Below, piece by piece: positions 1-7,170 of a stretch of 10,870 nt of DNA. Position 1 is the first letter of the stretch. The number at the start of each line of letters is the position of its first letter. A program made the position numbers and the translations under genes. The DNA is from Bacteroidota bacterium (GTDB lineage: Bacteria; Bacteroidota; Bacteroidia; Flavobacteriales; Weeksellaceae), in the NCBI GenBank assembly GCA_018266965.1, contig JAFDZJ010000059.1, forward strand, positions 1 through 10,870. Direction: 5' to 3'. Under the pieces are notes generated by a model that saw only the letters and a list, made by a program, of their open reading frames with translations, did no database searches and was not told where the DNA came from.

Positions 1-422
1 AAGGAGGAAAATATATTCTTAAAGAAAATGCACATAAGCATTATGATGAAATTGGTTTGGGAATAGATTTTACTGCAAGAGATTTACAAAATCAGCTCAA
101 AGAAAAAGGACTTCCTTGGGAATTGGCAAAAGGTTTTGATGGTTCTGCAGTGGTTTCCGAATTTATCCCAAAAAATAATTTCGATTTAGGAAAACTTCAT
201 TTTGAATTAAAGAAAAATCAACAATCTGTACAGCTGGGGAATACCAATCGTATGCTTTTTTCTTTTGATGAGATAATAGCGTTTGTTTCCCAATATTTTA
301 CTTTGAGGGTGGGTGATATTATTTTCACAGGTACGCCAAAAGGTGTTGCTAGGGTAGATGAAAATGACCACTTGGAAGGTTATTTAGAAGATAATAAAAT
401 CCTTGATGTTTGGATTTGTTAA
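1..422 (+). CDS. Fumarylacetoacetate hydrolase (FAH) family protein, 3' part only
   Basis: The reading frame is open from the left edge (first full codon at base 3), so about 139 C-terminal residues are seen of a protein that is usually about 200 residues. The segment GIDFTARDLQ followed by LPWELAKGFDGSA is the signature of the FAH fold as found in human FAHD1 and E. coli YcgM. An Asp (22nd visible residue) and a Lys (43rd) lie 21 residues apart, the same spacing as metal-ligand D102 and catalytic K123 of FAHD1. The motif FTGTPKGVARV near the end is also typical. The upstream E-x-E metal ligands lie outside the window. Family members are cytosolic, Mg/Mn-dependent enzymes that cleave acylpyruvates or decarboxylate oxaloacetate; the substrate cannot be told from this fragment. 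It converges on the alpha-galactosidase gene, 54 bp away. Confidence 0.93.
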   Translation, partial: GGKYILKENAHKHYDEIGLGIDFTARDLQNQLKEKGLPWELAKGFDGSAVVSEFIPKNNFDLGKLHFELKKNQQSVQLGNTNRMLFSFDEIIAFVSQYFTLRVGDIIFTGTPKGVARVDENDHLEGYLEDNKILDVWIC

Positions 423-431
423 TGTTATTTC

Positions 432-470
432 TTTTGTTGGGTAATATATAATTCATTAGTCCCAATGAAA
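432..470 (+). terminator. Possible hairpin terminator between convergent genes
   Basis: An imperfect inverted repeat lies in the 54-bp gap between two convergent genes. The arms TTTTGTTGGG (432-441) and CCCAATGAAA (461-470) could form about ten pairs as RNA, two of them G-U, around a 19-nt loop. A T-rich stretch follows on the plus strand. The long loop and interrupted T-run make this a weak candidate. On the minus strand the stem has two mismatches, so it would serve the plus-strand gene better. Confidence 0.3.
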
Positions 471-476
471 AAGATT

Positions 477-1697
477 TTATTTTGAAAATCTATATACTTT
501 GGTTTCGTGAGAGTTTACAGATACTGTGAAATCATTTTTTAATTTTATTTTTTGTTTAGTCCATACATCAAAAGCTTGATTTTTTTCTGAAATCCCTAGC
601 GAATTTAGGTCAAGTGAAATATTTTTACTGTTGTTGGAGGTATTCAACACTGCCAAAGCAATATCACCATTGGCAAGAGGTTTTACAAAAACTTGCCAAG
701 TGTCATTATATATTTTTCTTTTGGCTTGTATGCCCAGCACATCTTGGTCTATGGCTATTATATCTTTGTTTGTCAGTATTTTTTTTGTAATCTCGTTCAT
801 GTTTCTTACATCGCAAGTAATCATAAGTGGTGCGGACATCATACACCAAAGACTCATTTGGGATTGGTATTCTGTATCCGTACAACCAATACCGCCTAAA
901 TCTCCGGAAGGTCCTTTTTTGCCATATAATCCAACCACCAACATATCTGGGTCATTCCAACCACCGGGTCCGGCAAATACATCAAGTCCACCATTTATGT
1001 TGAGTATATCCAATATTCCTGCACCGTGTCCATGTAATTCATGAGGTTTTGTATTTTTTTGTCCACTATACCATTTGTCCCTTACATCGGCAGTTGTACG
1101 CCAAAGTTGTCCTCCGGATTTTTTTGCCCAAAGCCAAGGTTCTCTATCTCCCCATTCGCAAATTCCGAAGACAATATTTTTTCCAGTTTTTTTTATTGCT
1201 TCGGACATTTTGGAATATCTTGCAATGGCAGTTTGCCAATCAGAAGGAGCACCACAATAATCGTATTTTAGATAATCAAAGCCCCAATCTGCAAAGGATT
1301 TTGCATCTTGTTCTTCAAAATATAGACTAGCAGTGTAGCCAGCACAGGTAAGAGGAGCAGCATCGGAATAAATTCCTATTTTCATTCCTTTGCTATGGAC
1401 AAAATCGGTTAATGATTTCAATCCGGAAGGAAATTTTTTTGGATCAGCAATCATATTATTTTTTGCATCTCTTCCGCCTTGCCAACCATCATCTATAAAA
1501 ATATAATCATAACCCAAATCTCGTAATCCACTAGTAACCATGGCTTCGGTAAGGGTTTTCACATCTTGTTCGGTAATGTTGTCTCCAAAAAAATTCCAAG
1601 TCATATAACCCATTGGTGGGGTAGGAGAAGATAAATTTTGTGAGTTGAATTTACCAAACGATACTATCAAAATGAATGCTATCCAAATATTTCTCAT
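477..1697 (-). CDS. Secreted alpha-galactosidase, glycoside hydrolase family 27
   Basis: A 406-residue protein starting at the ATG at 1697; an in-frame TTG two codons upstream is unlikely to be used. Residues 1-19 form a signal peptide (MRN, then a hydrophobic core, ending near FNSQ), so the mature enzyme is probably periplasmic. The (beta/alpha)8 barrel carries the GH27 landmarks: TPPMGYMTWN near the mature N-terminus, IDDGW at 68-72, KYDYC at 144-148 with nucleophile D146, and WRTTADVRD with acid/base D204. C118 and C148 match the conserved disulfide of the family (C142-C172 in human alpha-galactosidase A). A C-terminal beta-sandwich starts near residue 325. The enzyme releases terminal alpha-linked galactose (less often N-acetylgalactosamine) from oligosaccharides. 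No SusC/SusD pair or other glycosidase is nearby. The gene lies 99 bp after rlmB, with no convincing promoter of its own. Confidence 0.95.
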   Translation of the reverse strand: MRNIWIAFILIVSFGKFNSQNLSSPTPPMGYMTWNFFGDNITEQDVKTLTEAMVTSGLRDLGYDYIFIDDGWQGGRDAKNNMIADPKKFPSGLKSLTDFVHSKGMKIGIYSDAAPLTCAGYTASLYFEEQDAKSFADWGFDYLKYDYCGAPSDWQTAIARYSKMSEAIKKTGKNIVFGICEWGDREPWLWAKKSGGQLWRTTADVRDKWYSGQKNTKPHELHGHGAGILDILNINGGLDVFAGPGGWNDPDMLVVGLYGKKGPSGDLGGIGCTDTEYQSQMSLWCMMSAPLMITCDVRNMNEITKKILTNKDIIAIDQDVLGIQAKRKIYNDTWQVFVKPLANGDIALAVLNTSNNSKNISLDLNSLGISEKNQAFDVWTKQKIKLKNDFTVSVNSHETKVYRFSK

Positions 1698-1796
1698 AAT
1701 CAAAATAAATTGTATTGTAAAAGGTGGATTCAGTATTTATAACGAGTTGTTTAAATCCAATATTTTACTTTTTTTTAGAAGCTTAAAAAACAGAAC

Positions 1797-2600
1797 TTAT
1801 AGAGTGGATATTTTCTGTCTGATTGCCTCATATAAAATTGCACCACAAGCTACGGAAACATTTAGGCTTTGGGTTTTTCCTTCTATTGGAAGTTTTATTT
1901 TCTCATCGGCATGGTGTAAGACTTCTTTGGAAATTCCTGTTTCTTCGTTACCCATAACAATTACACAAGGTTCGGAAAAATTGACATCATAGATTAATTT
2001 TTGAGCTTTTTCTGTGGCTGCAAACACGGTTATACCACTCTGTTGTAAGAAATCAACAGTATGAGCAAGATTTTTTTCTTTGCAAATTTTGATATTATAA
2101 ATTGCTCCAGCAGAAGTTTTTATAGCATCGGAGTTGATTGGCGATGCACCTTTTTCAGGGATAATAATTGCATCTACCCCAACACATTCTGCAGTTCTAC
2201 AGATGGCACCAAAATTTCTAACATCAGTCAATCTATCCAGCATGAGTAGGAAAGGAGTTTTTCCGGCTTCAAAAATTTGTGGCAGAACATCTTCTATTTT
2301 ATAAAAAGGAACATCGGAGATGAATGCAACCACTCCTTGATGATTTTTTCTGGTAAAACGGTTAAGTTTTTCTACCGGAACATAGTTGGGTCTTATTCCA
2401 TGTTTGGATAGGAGTGCTTTCAGCTCTATATATATTTCACCTTGCAAAGCATTTTGAATAAATATTTTGTCGATGGTCTTGTCGGCTTCTATGGCTTCTA
2501 TTACTGGTCGAAGTCCAAAAATAAAATCTTTGTCTTGTTCTTTTTTGTCAGAAAAATTATTGTGGAATTTTGGTTTTCTGTCGTTGTATTGTTGCTTCAA
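1797..2600 (-). CDS. rlmB: 23S rRNA 2'-O-methyltransferase RlmB (SpoU/TrmH family)
   Basis: A SpoU-class RNA methyltransferase, most likely RlmB, which 2'-O-methylates G2251 in the peptidyl-transferase loop of 23S rRNA using SAM. Numbered from the TTG at 2600 (267 residues), FIFGLRPVIEAI at 26-37 opens the L30e-like substrate-binding domain. The trefoil-knot SAM domain has its three motifs: LDRLTDVRNFGAICRTAE (121-138, with the conserved N129 and R135), VMGNEETGIS (215-224) and LPIEGKTQSLNVSVA (237-251). The start is uncertain. The only ATG before the conserved core is at 2678; it gives 293 residues and overlaps the preceding gene by 61 bp. The TTG at 2600 follows that gene by 17 bp and leaves a short basic tail, so I prefer it. 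It is probably co-transcribed with the DinB-like gene. Confidence 0.92.
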   Translation of the reverse strand: MKQQYNDRKPKFHNNFSDKKEQDKDFIFGLRPVIEAIEADKTIDKIFIQNALQGEIYIELKALLSKHGIRPNYVPVEKLNRFTRKNHQGVVAFISDVPFYKIEDVLPQIFEAGKTPFLLMLDRLTDVRNFGAICRTAECVGVDAIIIPEKGASPINSDAIKTSAGAIYNIKICKEKNLAHTVDFLQQSGITVFAATEKAQKLIYDVNFSEPCVIVMGNEETGISKEVLHHADEKIKLPIEGKTQSLNVSVACGAILYEAIRQKISTL

Positions 2601-2617
2601 TTGAATAATTTTTTTAA

Positions 2618-3088
2618 TTAATATTTTTCGCCTAAAATGGCTCTTTTTTGTGCCAAAATATATCCATAATGAAGACATTCGTGCATATTGTTGAAGATAA
2701 TAGCATCTTGAATATTTTTCAAATCTATACCAAAACTTGTTGTATAAGTTGTGTATTCCGGAAAAAATCCAGCATCGTAATCTTTCATTAGTATTTTAGA
2801 AGTTTCTATCAATAGAAATCCTAAATCTTCTATTTCGGTAGCCGAAACATCTAGTTTTGGAAGCGTTCCTTTTTTGTAGGTTTCTACCCAAAATTTATCA
2901 ATACGGAAAGGATTGTCGCTCAGGTAGTAATGTAGCAATTGTTGGGTAGCTACACAATGGGCAATATTCCAATAGATATTATTGTTGAATCCATCGGGTA
3001 TATGTAACAAATCTTCTGTTGAGGTATTTTGAAGTATTTCTAAAAGATTTTTTCGAGTTTGTCTATGGGCTGAAAAATGATAATTCAT
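2618..3088 (-). CDS. DinB-like (DinB/YfiT superfamily) four-helix-bundle protein
   Basis: A 156-residue cytosolic protein starting at the ATG at 3088; an in-frame TTG eight codons upstream falls inside the predicted promoter and is rejected. Its mostly helical sequence and its histidine pattern match the DinB/YfiT superfamily: NIAHCVATQQLLHY in an early helix (H44) and NNMHECLHYGYI near the C-terminus (H136 and H140). These three His would form the metal site. Family members include metal-dependent thiol transferases (bacillithiol, mycothiol) and many proteins of unknown function, so the reaction cannot be named. It is the first gene of the minus-strand group and sits directly before rlmB. 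No link to DNA damage should be assumed from the family name. Confidence 0.8.
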   Translation of the reverse strand: MNYHFSAHRQTRKNLLEILQNTSTEDLLHIPDGFNNNIYWNIAHCVATQQLLHYYLSDNPFRIDKFWVETYKKGTLPKLDVSATEIEDLGFLLIETSKILMKDYDAGFFPEYTTYTTSFGIDLKNIQDAIIFNNMHECLHYGYILAQKRAILGEKY

Positions 3089-3109
3089 ATCCAAAAAAAT
3101 AATTATTGT

Positions 3110-3140
3110 CAAAAATAATGTTTAAAACTGATAATTACAA
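3110..3140 (-). promoter_or_regulatory. Bacteroidota-type promoter for the DinB-like gene and rlmB
   Basis: Read on the minus strand, TTG (3140-3138, within a TTTTTTG run) is followed after 20 bp by TATTTTTG (3117-3110), a full match to the TANNTTTG -7 box of the Bacteroidota primary sigma factor. Spacing is within the known range. The transcript would start near 3105, giving a 5' leader of about 17 nt before the ATG at 3088. Confidence 0.6.
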
Positions 3141-3251
3141 AAAAGATAGGGAATAGTTGAAGTTTTTTTTATTTATCTTAATGAAAATCAATACTAAAAT
3201 CAACAATTAAACCACAATATTGGAATTAATAAGTAGAATAGAAATTAATAT

Positions 3252-3266
3252 TTAACAAATTTTAAC
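3252..3266 (+). repeat. TTAAC pair upstream of moxR
   Basis: TTAAC occurs at 3252-3256 and 3262-3266, a start-to-start distance of 10 bp. Similar elements at 11 and 21 bp spacing lie upstream of batC. It could be a binding site for a regulator or UP-like DNA, but AT-rich DNA yields such pairs by chance. Function is not established. Confidence 0.3.
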
Positions 3267-3341
3267 TATAAAATGGCATCGAATATGTTGATAGTTGCAA
3301 GAATTTGTCGCAATTTTACGAAATATTTCAATTACATAATT

Positions 3342-4346
3342 ATGGCTGAAGTTTATCAAGCAGAAGAAATAAAATTACTCAATGAAAAAGTACAAATACT
3401 CAATACTACTTTTTCGGAATTAAAGAAAGAAATTAACAAAGCAATAATTGGTCAGGATTATATGATTGATCGATTGTTGGTAGGATTGTTAGGAAACGGT
3501 CATATTTTGTTGGAAGGAGTTCCGGGACTTGCCAAGACTCTCGCCATAAAAACATTGGCTGATGCAGTAGATGGACAATTTTCTAGAATACAGTTTACTC
3601 CGGATTTGTTACCAGCAGATGTGGTGGGAACTATGATATACAATGTAAAAGAAAATGATTTCAAGATAAAAAAAGGACCCATTTTTGCGAATTTTGTTTT
3701 GGCAGATGAAATCAATAGAGCTCCTTCTAAAGTCCAAAGTGCTTTGCTAGAAGCCATGCAAGAAAAGCAAGTTACCATAGGCGATGAATCCATGCAATTA
3801 CCAAAACCATTTTTGGTATTGGCAACCCAAAATCCGATTGATCAGGAAGGAACATATTTGTTACCAGAAGCACAAAGTGATAGGTTTATGCTGAAATGCA
3901 AAATAGATTATCCAAATTTTGAAGATGAGCGAAAAATTATGCAAATGGTTTCCACTGCACATCAACCAAAAATAAAATCTGTGGTTACCTTGCAAAATAT
4001 TGTTGAAGCAAAAGAACTCATCAACCAAATATACCTAGACGAAAAAATAGAAAAATATATTTTGGATATGGTATTTGCAACAAGATTTCCATCTAAATAT
4101 GGACTTACAGATTTGAAAAGCTACATCAGTTTTGGTGCTTCTCCAAGAGCTTCCATTAATTTGGCAATTGCTGCAAGAGTGGTTGCTTTCCTCAATAATA
4201 GGGCATTTGTAATTCCGGAAGATGTGAAATCCATAGCCAAAGATGTTCTTCGACATAGGATGGGACTTAGTTTTGAAGCGGAAGCAGAAGAGATTACTTC
4301 TGAAGATATTGTCGATAAAATCCTCAACAAAATTCAAGCACCATAA
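3342..4346 (+). CDS. moxR: MoxR-family AAA+ ATPase, first gene of the Bat locus
   Basis: A 334-residue cytosolic AAA+ ATPase numbered from the ATG at 3342. Walker A is GVPGLAKT (59-66), Walker B is FVLADEINRAP (118-128) with D122 and E123, sensor 1 lies in ATQNP (161-165), SDRF (179-182) holds a candidate arginine finger, and GASPRA (265-270) carries sensor-2 R269. Length fits the family (about 330). The in-frame ATG at 3273 would add 23 residues with no family counterpart, so it is treated as leader sequence. MoxR proteins are thought to act as chaperones or metal-insertion factors for vWA-domain partners. The next genes encode DUF58, BatA and BatB, all with vWA metal motifs, which fits. The DUF58 gene follows after 24 bp. 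Confidence 0.95.
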   Translation: MAEVYQAEEIKLLNEKVQILNTTFSELKKEINKAIIGQDYMIDRLLVGLLGNGHILLEGVPGLAKTLAIKTLADAVDGQFSRIQFTPDLLPADVVGTMIYNVKENDFKIKKGPIFANFVLADEINRAPSKVQSALLEAMQEKQVTIGDESMQLPKPFLVLATQNPIDQEGTYLLPEAQSDRFMLKCKIDYPNFEDERKIMQMVSTAHQPKIKSVVTLQNIVEAKELINQIYLDEKIEKYILDMVFATRFPSKYGLTDLKSYISFGASPRASINLAIAARVVAFLNNRAFVIPEDVKSIAKDVLRHRMGLSFEAEAEEITSEDIVDKILNKIQAP

Positions 4347-4370
4347 TTAATCTGTTTTTTTCCTAATTTT

Positions 4371-5243
4371 ATGCAAATAAAAGACATCATAAAAAAAGTA
4401 AAACAGATAGAAATCCGTACCAAAAGGAAAACGGAATCCGCATTGATGGGGCAATATCATTCTGCAATGAAAGGACAAGGAATGACCTTTTCCGAAGTAA
4501 GAGCTTACCAATTTGGCGATGAAATCCGTAGGATAGATTGGAATAAGACTGCGAGGTTTCAAGAGCCTTTTGTAAAGGTGATGGAAGAGGAAAGAGAACT
4601 TACAGTAATGCTTTTGGTGGATATTTCTGCCTCTATGGATTTTGGAACACAGTATGCACTAAAAAGAGAATTTGTAGCAGAAATTTGTGGAAGCATAGGA
4701 TTTTCTGCAGCTAACAATAATGATAAGGTTGGACTGATCTTATATGGTAAAGAAATATATAAGGTTATCCCTCCCAAAAAAGGGCGACAGCATATTTTGT
4801 CGCTACTTTCACAAATTTTATCAGCGAATTATCAACCGGGAAAAAGTAATCTCGATGCAACTTTGCAGTACATGATGAATGTCTTTAAAAAGAAATCTTT
4901 TGTTTTTGTTTTCTCGGATTTTCAAGATGAATTTTCCGAAAAAACTTTGAGAGTTACCACTCAAAAACACGCATTACTTGCAGTTAGGATTTTGGACGAC
5001 AAAGAAATACAAATTCCCTCTATTGGCTATGCACTTTTCCATGATATAGAAACTGGACAACAATTTTGGGTAAATACCAACAATAGCAGATGGAGGTATA
5101 ATTATATTGAAAAACAAAAACAACAACAAAAAAATGTTCAGGAGGTATTCGAAAATTCTTCTGCCGGATTTATCAATATAAAATCAGGTGAAGATTATGC
5201 ACATTCATTAATAAAATATTTTCAACAAAAAAAGATAAAATAA
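4371..5243 (+). CDS. DUF58 protein with vWA-like MIDAS site
   Basis: A 290-residue protein with no signal peptide or membrane segment, so probably cytosolic. The DUF58 signature runs from about 35 to 70: GQGMTFSEVRAYQFGDEIRR, then IDWNKTAR, then the PFVK block. A vWA-like fold follows with a MIDAS motif DISAS (D84, S86, S88) after hydrophobic LLV, and SDFQDE (D183) probably gives the later metal-site aspartate. The region from about 245 is rich in Gln/Lys and probably helical. DUF58 proteins are almost always encoded next to a MoxR ATPase, and the pair is thought to act together; the activity is unknown. It lies 24 bp after moxR and 31 bp before the small BatD-like gene, so it is likely in the same transcript. 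Confidence 0.93.
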   Translation: MQIKDIIKKVKQIEIRTKRKTESALMGQYHSAMKGQGMTFSEVRAYQFGDEIRRIDWNKTARFQEPFVKVMEEERELTVMLLVDISASMDFGTQYALKREFVAEICGSIGFSAANNNDKVGLILYGKEIYKVIPPKKGRQHILSLLSQILSANYQPGKSNLDATLQYMMNVFKKKSFVFVFSDFQDEFSEKTLRVTTQKHALLAVRILDDKEIQIPSIGYALFHDIETGQQFWVNTNNSRWRYNYIEKQKQQQKNVQEVFENSSAGFINIKSGEDYAHSLIKYFQQKKIK

Positions 5244-5274
5244 TTCCTCATTTTGGACATTGAAGCATTATAAA

Positions 5275-6174
5275 ATGATAAAAAAAACAATATTCTTTTT
5301 CATCTTTTTCATTGGGATTTGCACTTTTTCACAAACCCTATTGTCTAGGGTGGAAAAAAATACAGTTGCACTTGGCGAACCCAATGTTATGCAAATAAAA
5401 ATTAATAATTTGCTAGGAAAACCAGTAATTTCGGCACCCAAAAACAAGTTACTCCCATTCCATTTTGAAATTATTAAAGACAGTATTTTCAATAAACAAG
5501 ATACCTATGAAAGAACAATAGAATTTGCGATTTTTCAAGAAGGAAAATTCACAATTCCAGCTTTAGAATTCAAAATTGGTAATACCATACAAAAAACAAT
5601 TCCTTATGAAGTGGAGGCGGTTAATACCGCAAAAAAAGAGGACAAGATTAATGATATTATGAGTAACAAAGAAGTTACTCTGGGGTTGAGAGATTATTGG
5701 CAACTATACAAGTGGTGGCTATTGATTGGTATTGCAGTTTTGGGTATTATCTTCTTAATTTTTGTTTTTTTAAGGTATGGAAGAAAAATAAAAAATAGTC
5801 CTCAATCCAAAACTAATCATGCTGTAAAATCCTTGCAACTCTTGAAAAATAAAAAGTATATCGAAAGTGGAAATCATAGAGCTTTTTATGTAGAATTAAT
5901 AGAAATAATGAGAAATTTCCTTAGTCAGCAATACCGTATCCCAGCAGATGTGTTATTGACAGATGATTTGATTGCTTATATAAAACAAAATCATAGCGTT
6001 TCGCAACAAAATGAAGCCATTGTGGAAGATGTGTTCCTAAGAGGAGATTTGGTAAAATTTGCAAAGATTTTTCCTTCCAAAGAAATGATGGAAAATGATT
6101 GGACAAGTTGTATCAATTTGGTAAAAGATTCCATAAAGGATATAGAATTTGAAAATTTAAGAAAAGATGTTTAG
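5275..6174 (+). CDS. Small BatD-like membrane protein with cytosolic DUF4381-like tail
   Basis: A 299-residue protein from the ATG at 5275; an in-frame TTG at 5260 is passed over because the signal peptide begins at MIKKTIFFF. After the signal (about 1-20, ending CTFSQ) comes a short beta-rich periplasmic part (about 21-125) resembling one BatD repeat: VEKNTVALGEPNVMQIKINN and a later GKFTIPALEFKIG. A single membrane span lies at about 147-168 (WWLLIGIAVLGIIF onward), followed by basic residues. The cytosolic tail (about 170-299) is helical, with RAFYVELIEIMRNFLSQQY and GDLVKFAKIFPS, resembling the tails of BatD/DUF4381-type proteins. It has no accepted gene name that I know. Its place between DUF58 and batA, with an 8-bp overlap into batA, argues that it is a structural partner of the Bat proteins. 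The family assignment is by pattern only. Confidence 0.8.
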   Translation: MIKKTIFFFIFFIGICTFSQTLLSRVEKNTVALGEPNVMQIKINNLLGKPVISAPKNKLLPFHFEIIKDSIFNKQDTYERTIEFAIFQEGKFTIPALEFKIGNTIQKTIPYEVEAVNTAKKEDKINDIMSNKEVTLGLRDYWQLYKWWLLIGIAVLGIIFLIFVFLRYGRKIKNSPQSKTNHAVKSLQLLKNKKYIESGNHRAFYVELIEIMRNFLSQQYRIPADVLLTDDLIAYIKQNHSVSQQNEAIVEDVFLRGDLVKFAKIFPSKEMMENDWTSCINLVKDSIKDIEFENLRKDV

Positions 6175-7168
6175 ATTTTGGAATTTTGAATTTTACAATC
6201 CATGGTTATTATTGGCTTTTTTGTTGTTGATACCTATCATTGTAAAAGATTATAAAAAGAAAAAAACAATAGGAATTTCCATTCCTTCAACAGAAAATAT
6301 GACAGAAGATCATGGATTTGTTGGCGTTTTATTCTTTTTAAAATTCTCCAAATATTTGGTGTTGTCTTCCATCATACTTGCATTAGCCAGACCTAGATCA
6401 TACAATATCTCCTCGGATTATGATGACACCAAAGGTATCGATATAATATTGGCAGTAGATGTTTCGCTCTCTATGTTGGCAAAGGATTTGGAACCAGATC
6501 GACTTACAGCTCTCAAAAATATTGCTAAAAGATTTGTGGATCAAAGACAATCCGATAGGATAGGACTTGTAACCTATTCCGGAGAAGCCTTTCCAAAAGT
6601 ACCACTAACAACAGATCACCAAGTGGTTATAGATGAATTGGAGAATCTTAACCCTTTCGAACTCAATCCAGGAACAGCCATTGGCGAAGGATTGGCAGTG
6701 GCGGTTAATCATCTTAAAAAAGCAAAATCCAAAAGCAAAATAATCATATTGATGACTGATGGAGAAAATAATATTGAAAACGCAATCCCTCCACAAGTAG
6801 CTGCAGAACTTGCCAAAAGCAATGGTATAAAAGTATATACTATCGGAATTGGAACCAATGGTTACGCACTTTTCCCAACTAGAACCGATGCGTTTGGAGA
6901 TATTATTTTTACGGAACAAGAAGTAAGGATTAATGAACCATCACTAAAAGAAATTGCAGAAACCACCGGTGGAAAATATTATAGAGCTACTTCCAACAAA
7001 AGCTTGGAAAATATATACGAACAAATCAACCAATTGGAGAAATCCGATGTCAAAAATAATAAACTCTACAACTACAAAGACTATTTTCAGTATTTGTTGT
7101 TTTTTGCATTTTTTATAGTGATTTTAGATGGATTACTTCGTTGGGTTTTTTATAAATCAATAGTATAA
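6167..7168 (+). CDS. batA: BatA, membrane-anchored vWA-domain protein
   Basis: A 333-residue inner-membrane protein. Two N-terminal spans (about 10-27 and 56-74) precede a vWA domain, and a third span lies at about 307-326, the usual BatA/BatB layout. The MIDAS is complete: VDVSLSM (D98, S100, S102), T170 in PGTAIGEG, and D198 in LMTDGENN. The sequence after the first span (IGISIPSTEN) and the ALARPR motif after the second are typical of BatA. The start ATG overlaps the end of the previous gene by 8 bp, and batB begins 2 bp after the stop, so translation is probably coupled. Bat genes were first linked to oxygen tolerance in Bacteroides fragilis; the biochemical role is unresolved. With DUF58 and BatB it is a plausible MoxR client. 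Confidence 0.95.
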   Translation: MFRFWNFEFYNPWLLLAFLLLIPIIVKDYKKKKTIGISIPSTENMTEDHGFVGVLFFLKFSKYLVLSSIILALARPRSYNISSDYDDTKGIDIILAVDVSLSMLAKDLEPDRLTALKNIAKRFVDQRQSDRIGLVTYSGEAFPKVPLTTDHQVVIDELENLNPFELNPGTAIGEGLAVAVNHLKKAKSKSKIIILMTDGENNIENAIPPQVAAELAKSNGIKVYTIGIGTNGYALFPTRTDAFGDIIFTEQEVRINEPSLKEIAETTGGKYYRATSNKSLENIYEQINQLEKSDVKNNKLYNYKDYFQYLLFFAFFIVILDGLLRWVFYKSIV

Positions 7169-7170
7169 TC

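Larger units (their letters stand above)
3089..3341. other. Divergent intergenic region between the DinB-like gene and moxR
   Basis: This 253-bp, strongly AT-rich gap feeds both directions. Its left end carries a good minus-strand promoter. On the plus side no perfect TTG/TANNTTTG pair was found before moxR; the nearest -7-like string is AGAATTTG at 3300-3307, which lacks a well-spaced TTG. Two TTAAC elements 10 bp apart lie at 3252 and 3262. An ATG at 3273 is in frame with moxR and would add 23 residues, but these do not resemble the family N-terminus. Confidence 0.6.

Noticed and set aside
631..1330. Several plus-strand open frames opposite the alpha-galactosidase gene
   Set aside because: They are antisense shadows of a well-supported gene, overlap each other in different frames, and show no recognisable domain.
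1701..1708. TTATTTTG on the minus strand just before the alpha-galactosidase ATG, a possible -7 box
   Set aside because: It differs from TANNTTTG at the second base, has no TTG at the right distance, and would leave almost no leader.
1770..1800. A/T-rich inverted repeat around AAGCTT just after rlmB, a possible terminator
   Set aside because: The arms are only A and T (seven pairs), the loop is six bases, and no T-run follows on the minus strand, so it is not a convincing intrinsic terminator.
2618..3088. Reading the DinB-like gene as a DNA-damage response gene
   Set aside because: The DinB/YfiT superfamily name is historical; no LexA-type site or repair gene is nearby, and family members have varied or unknown functions.
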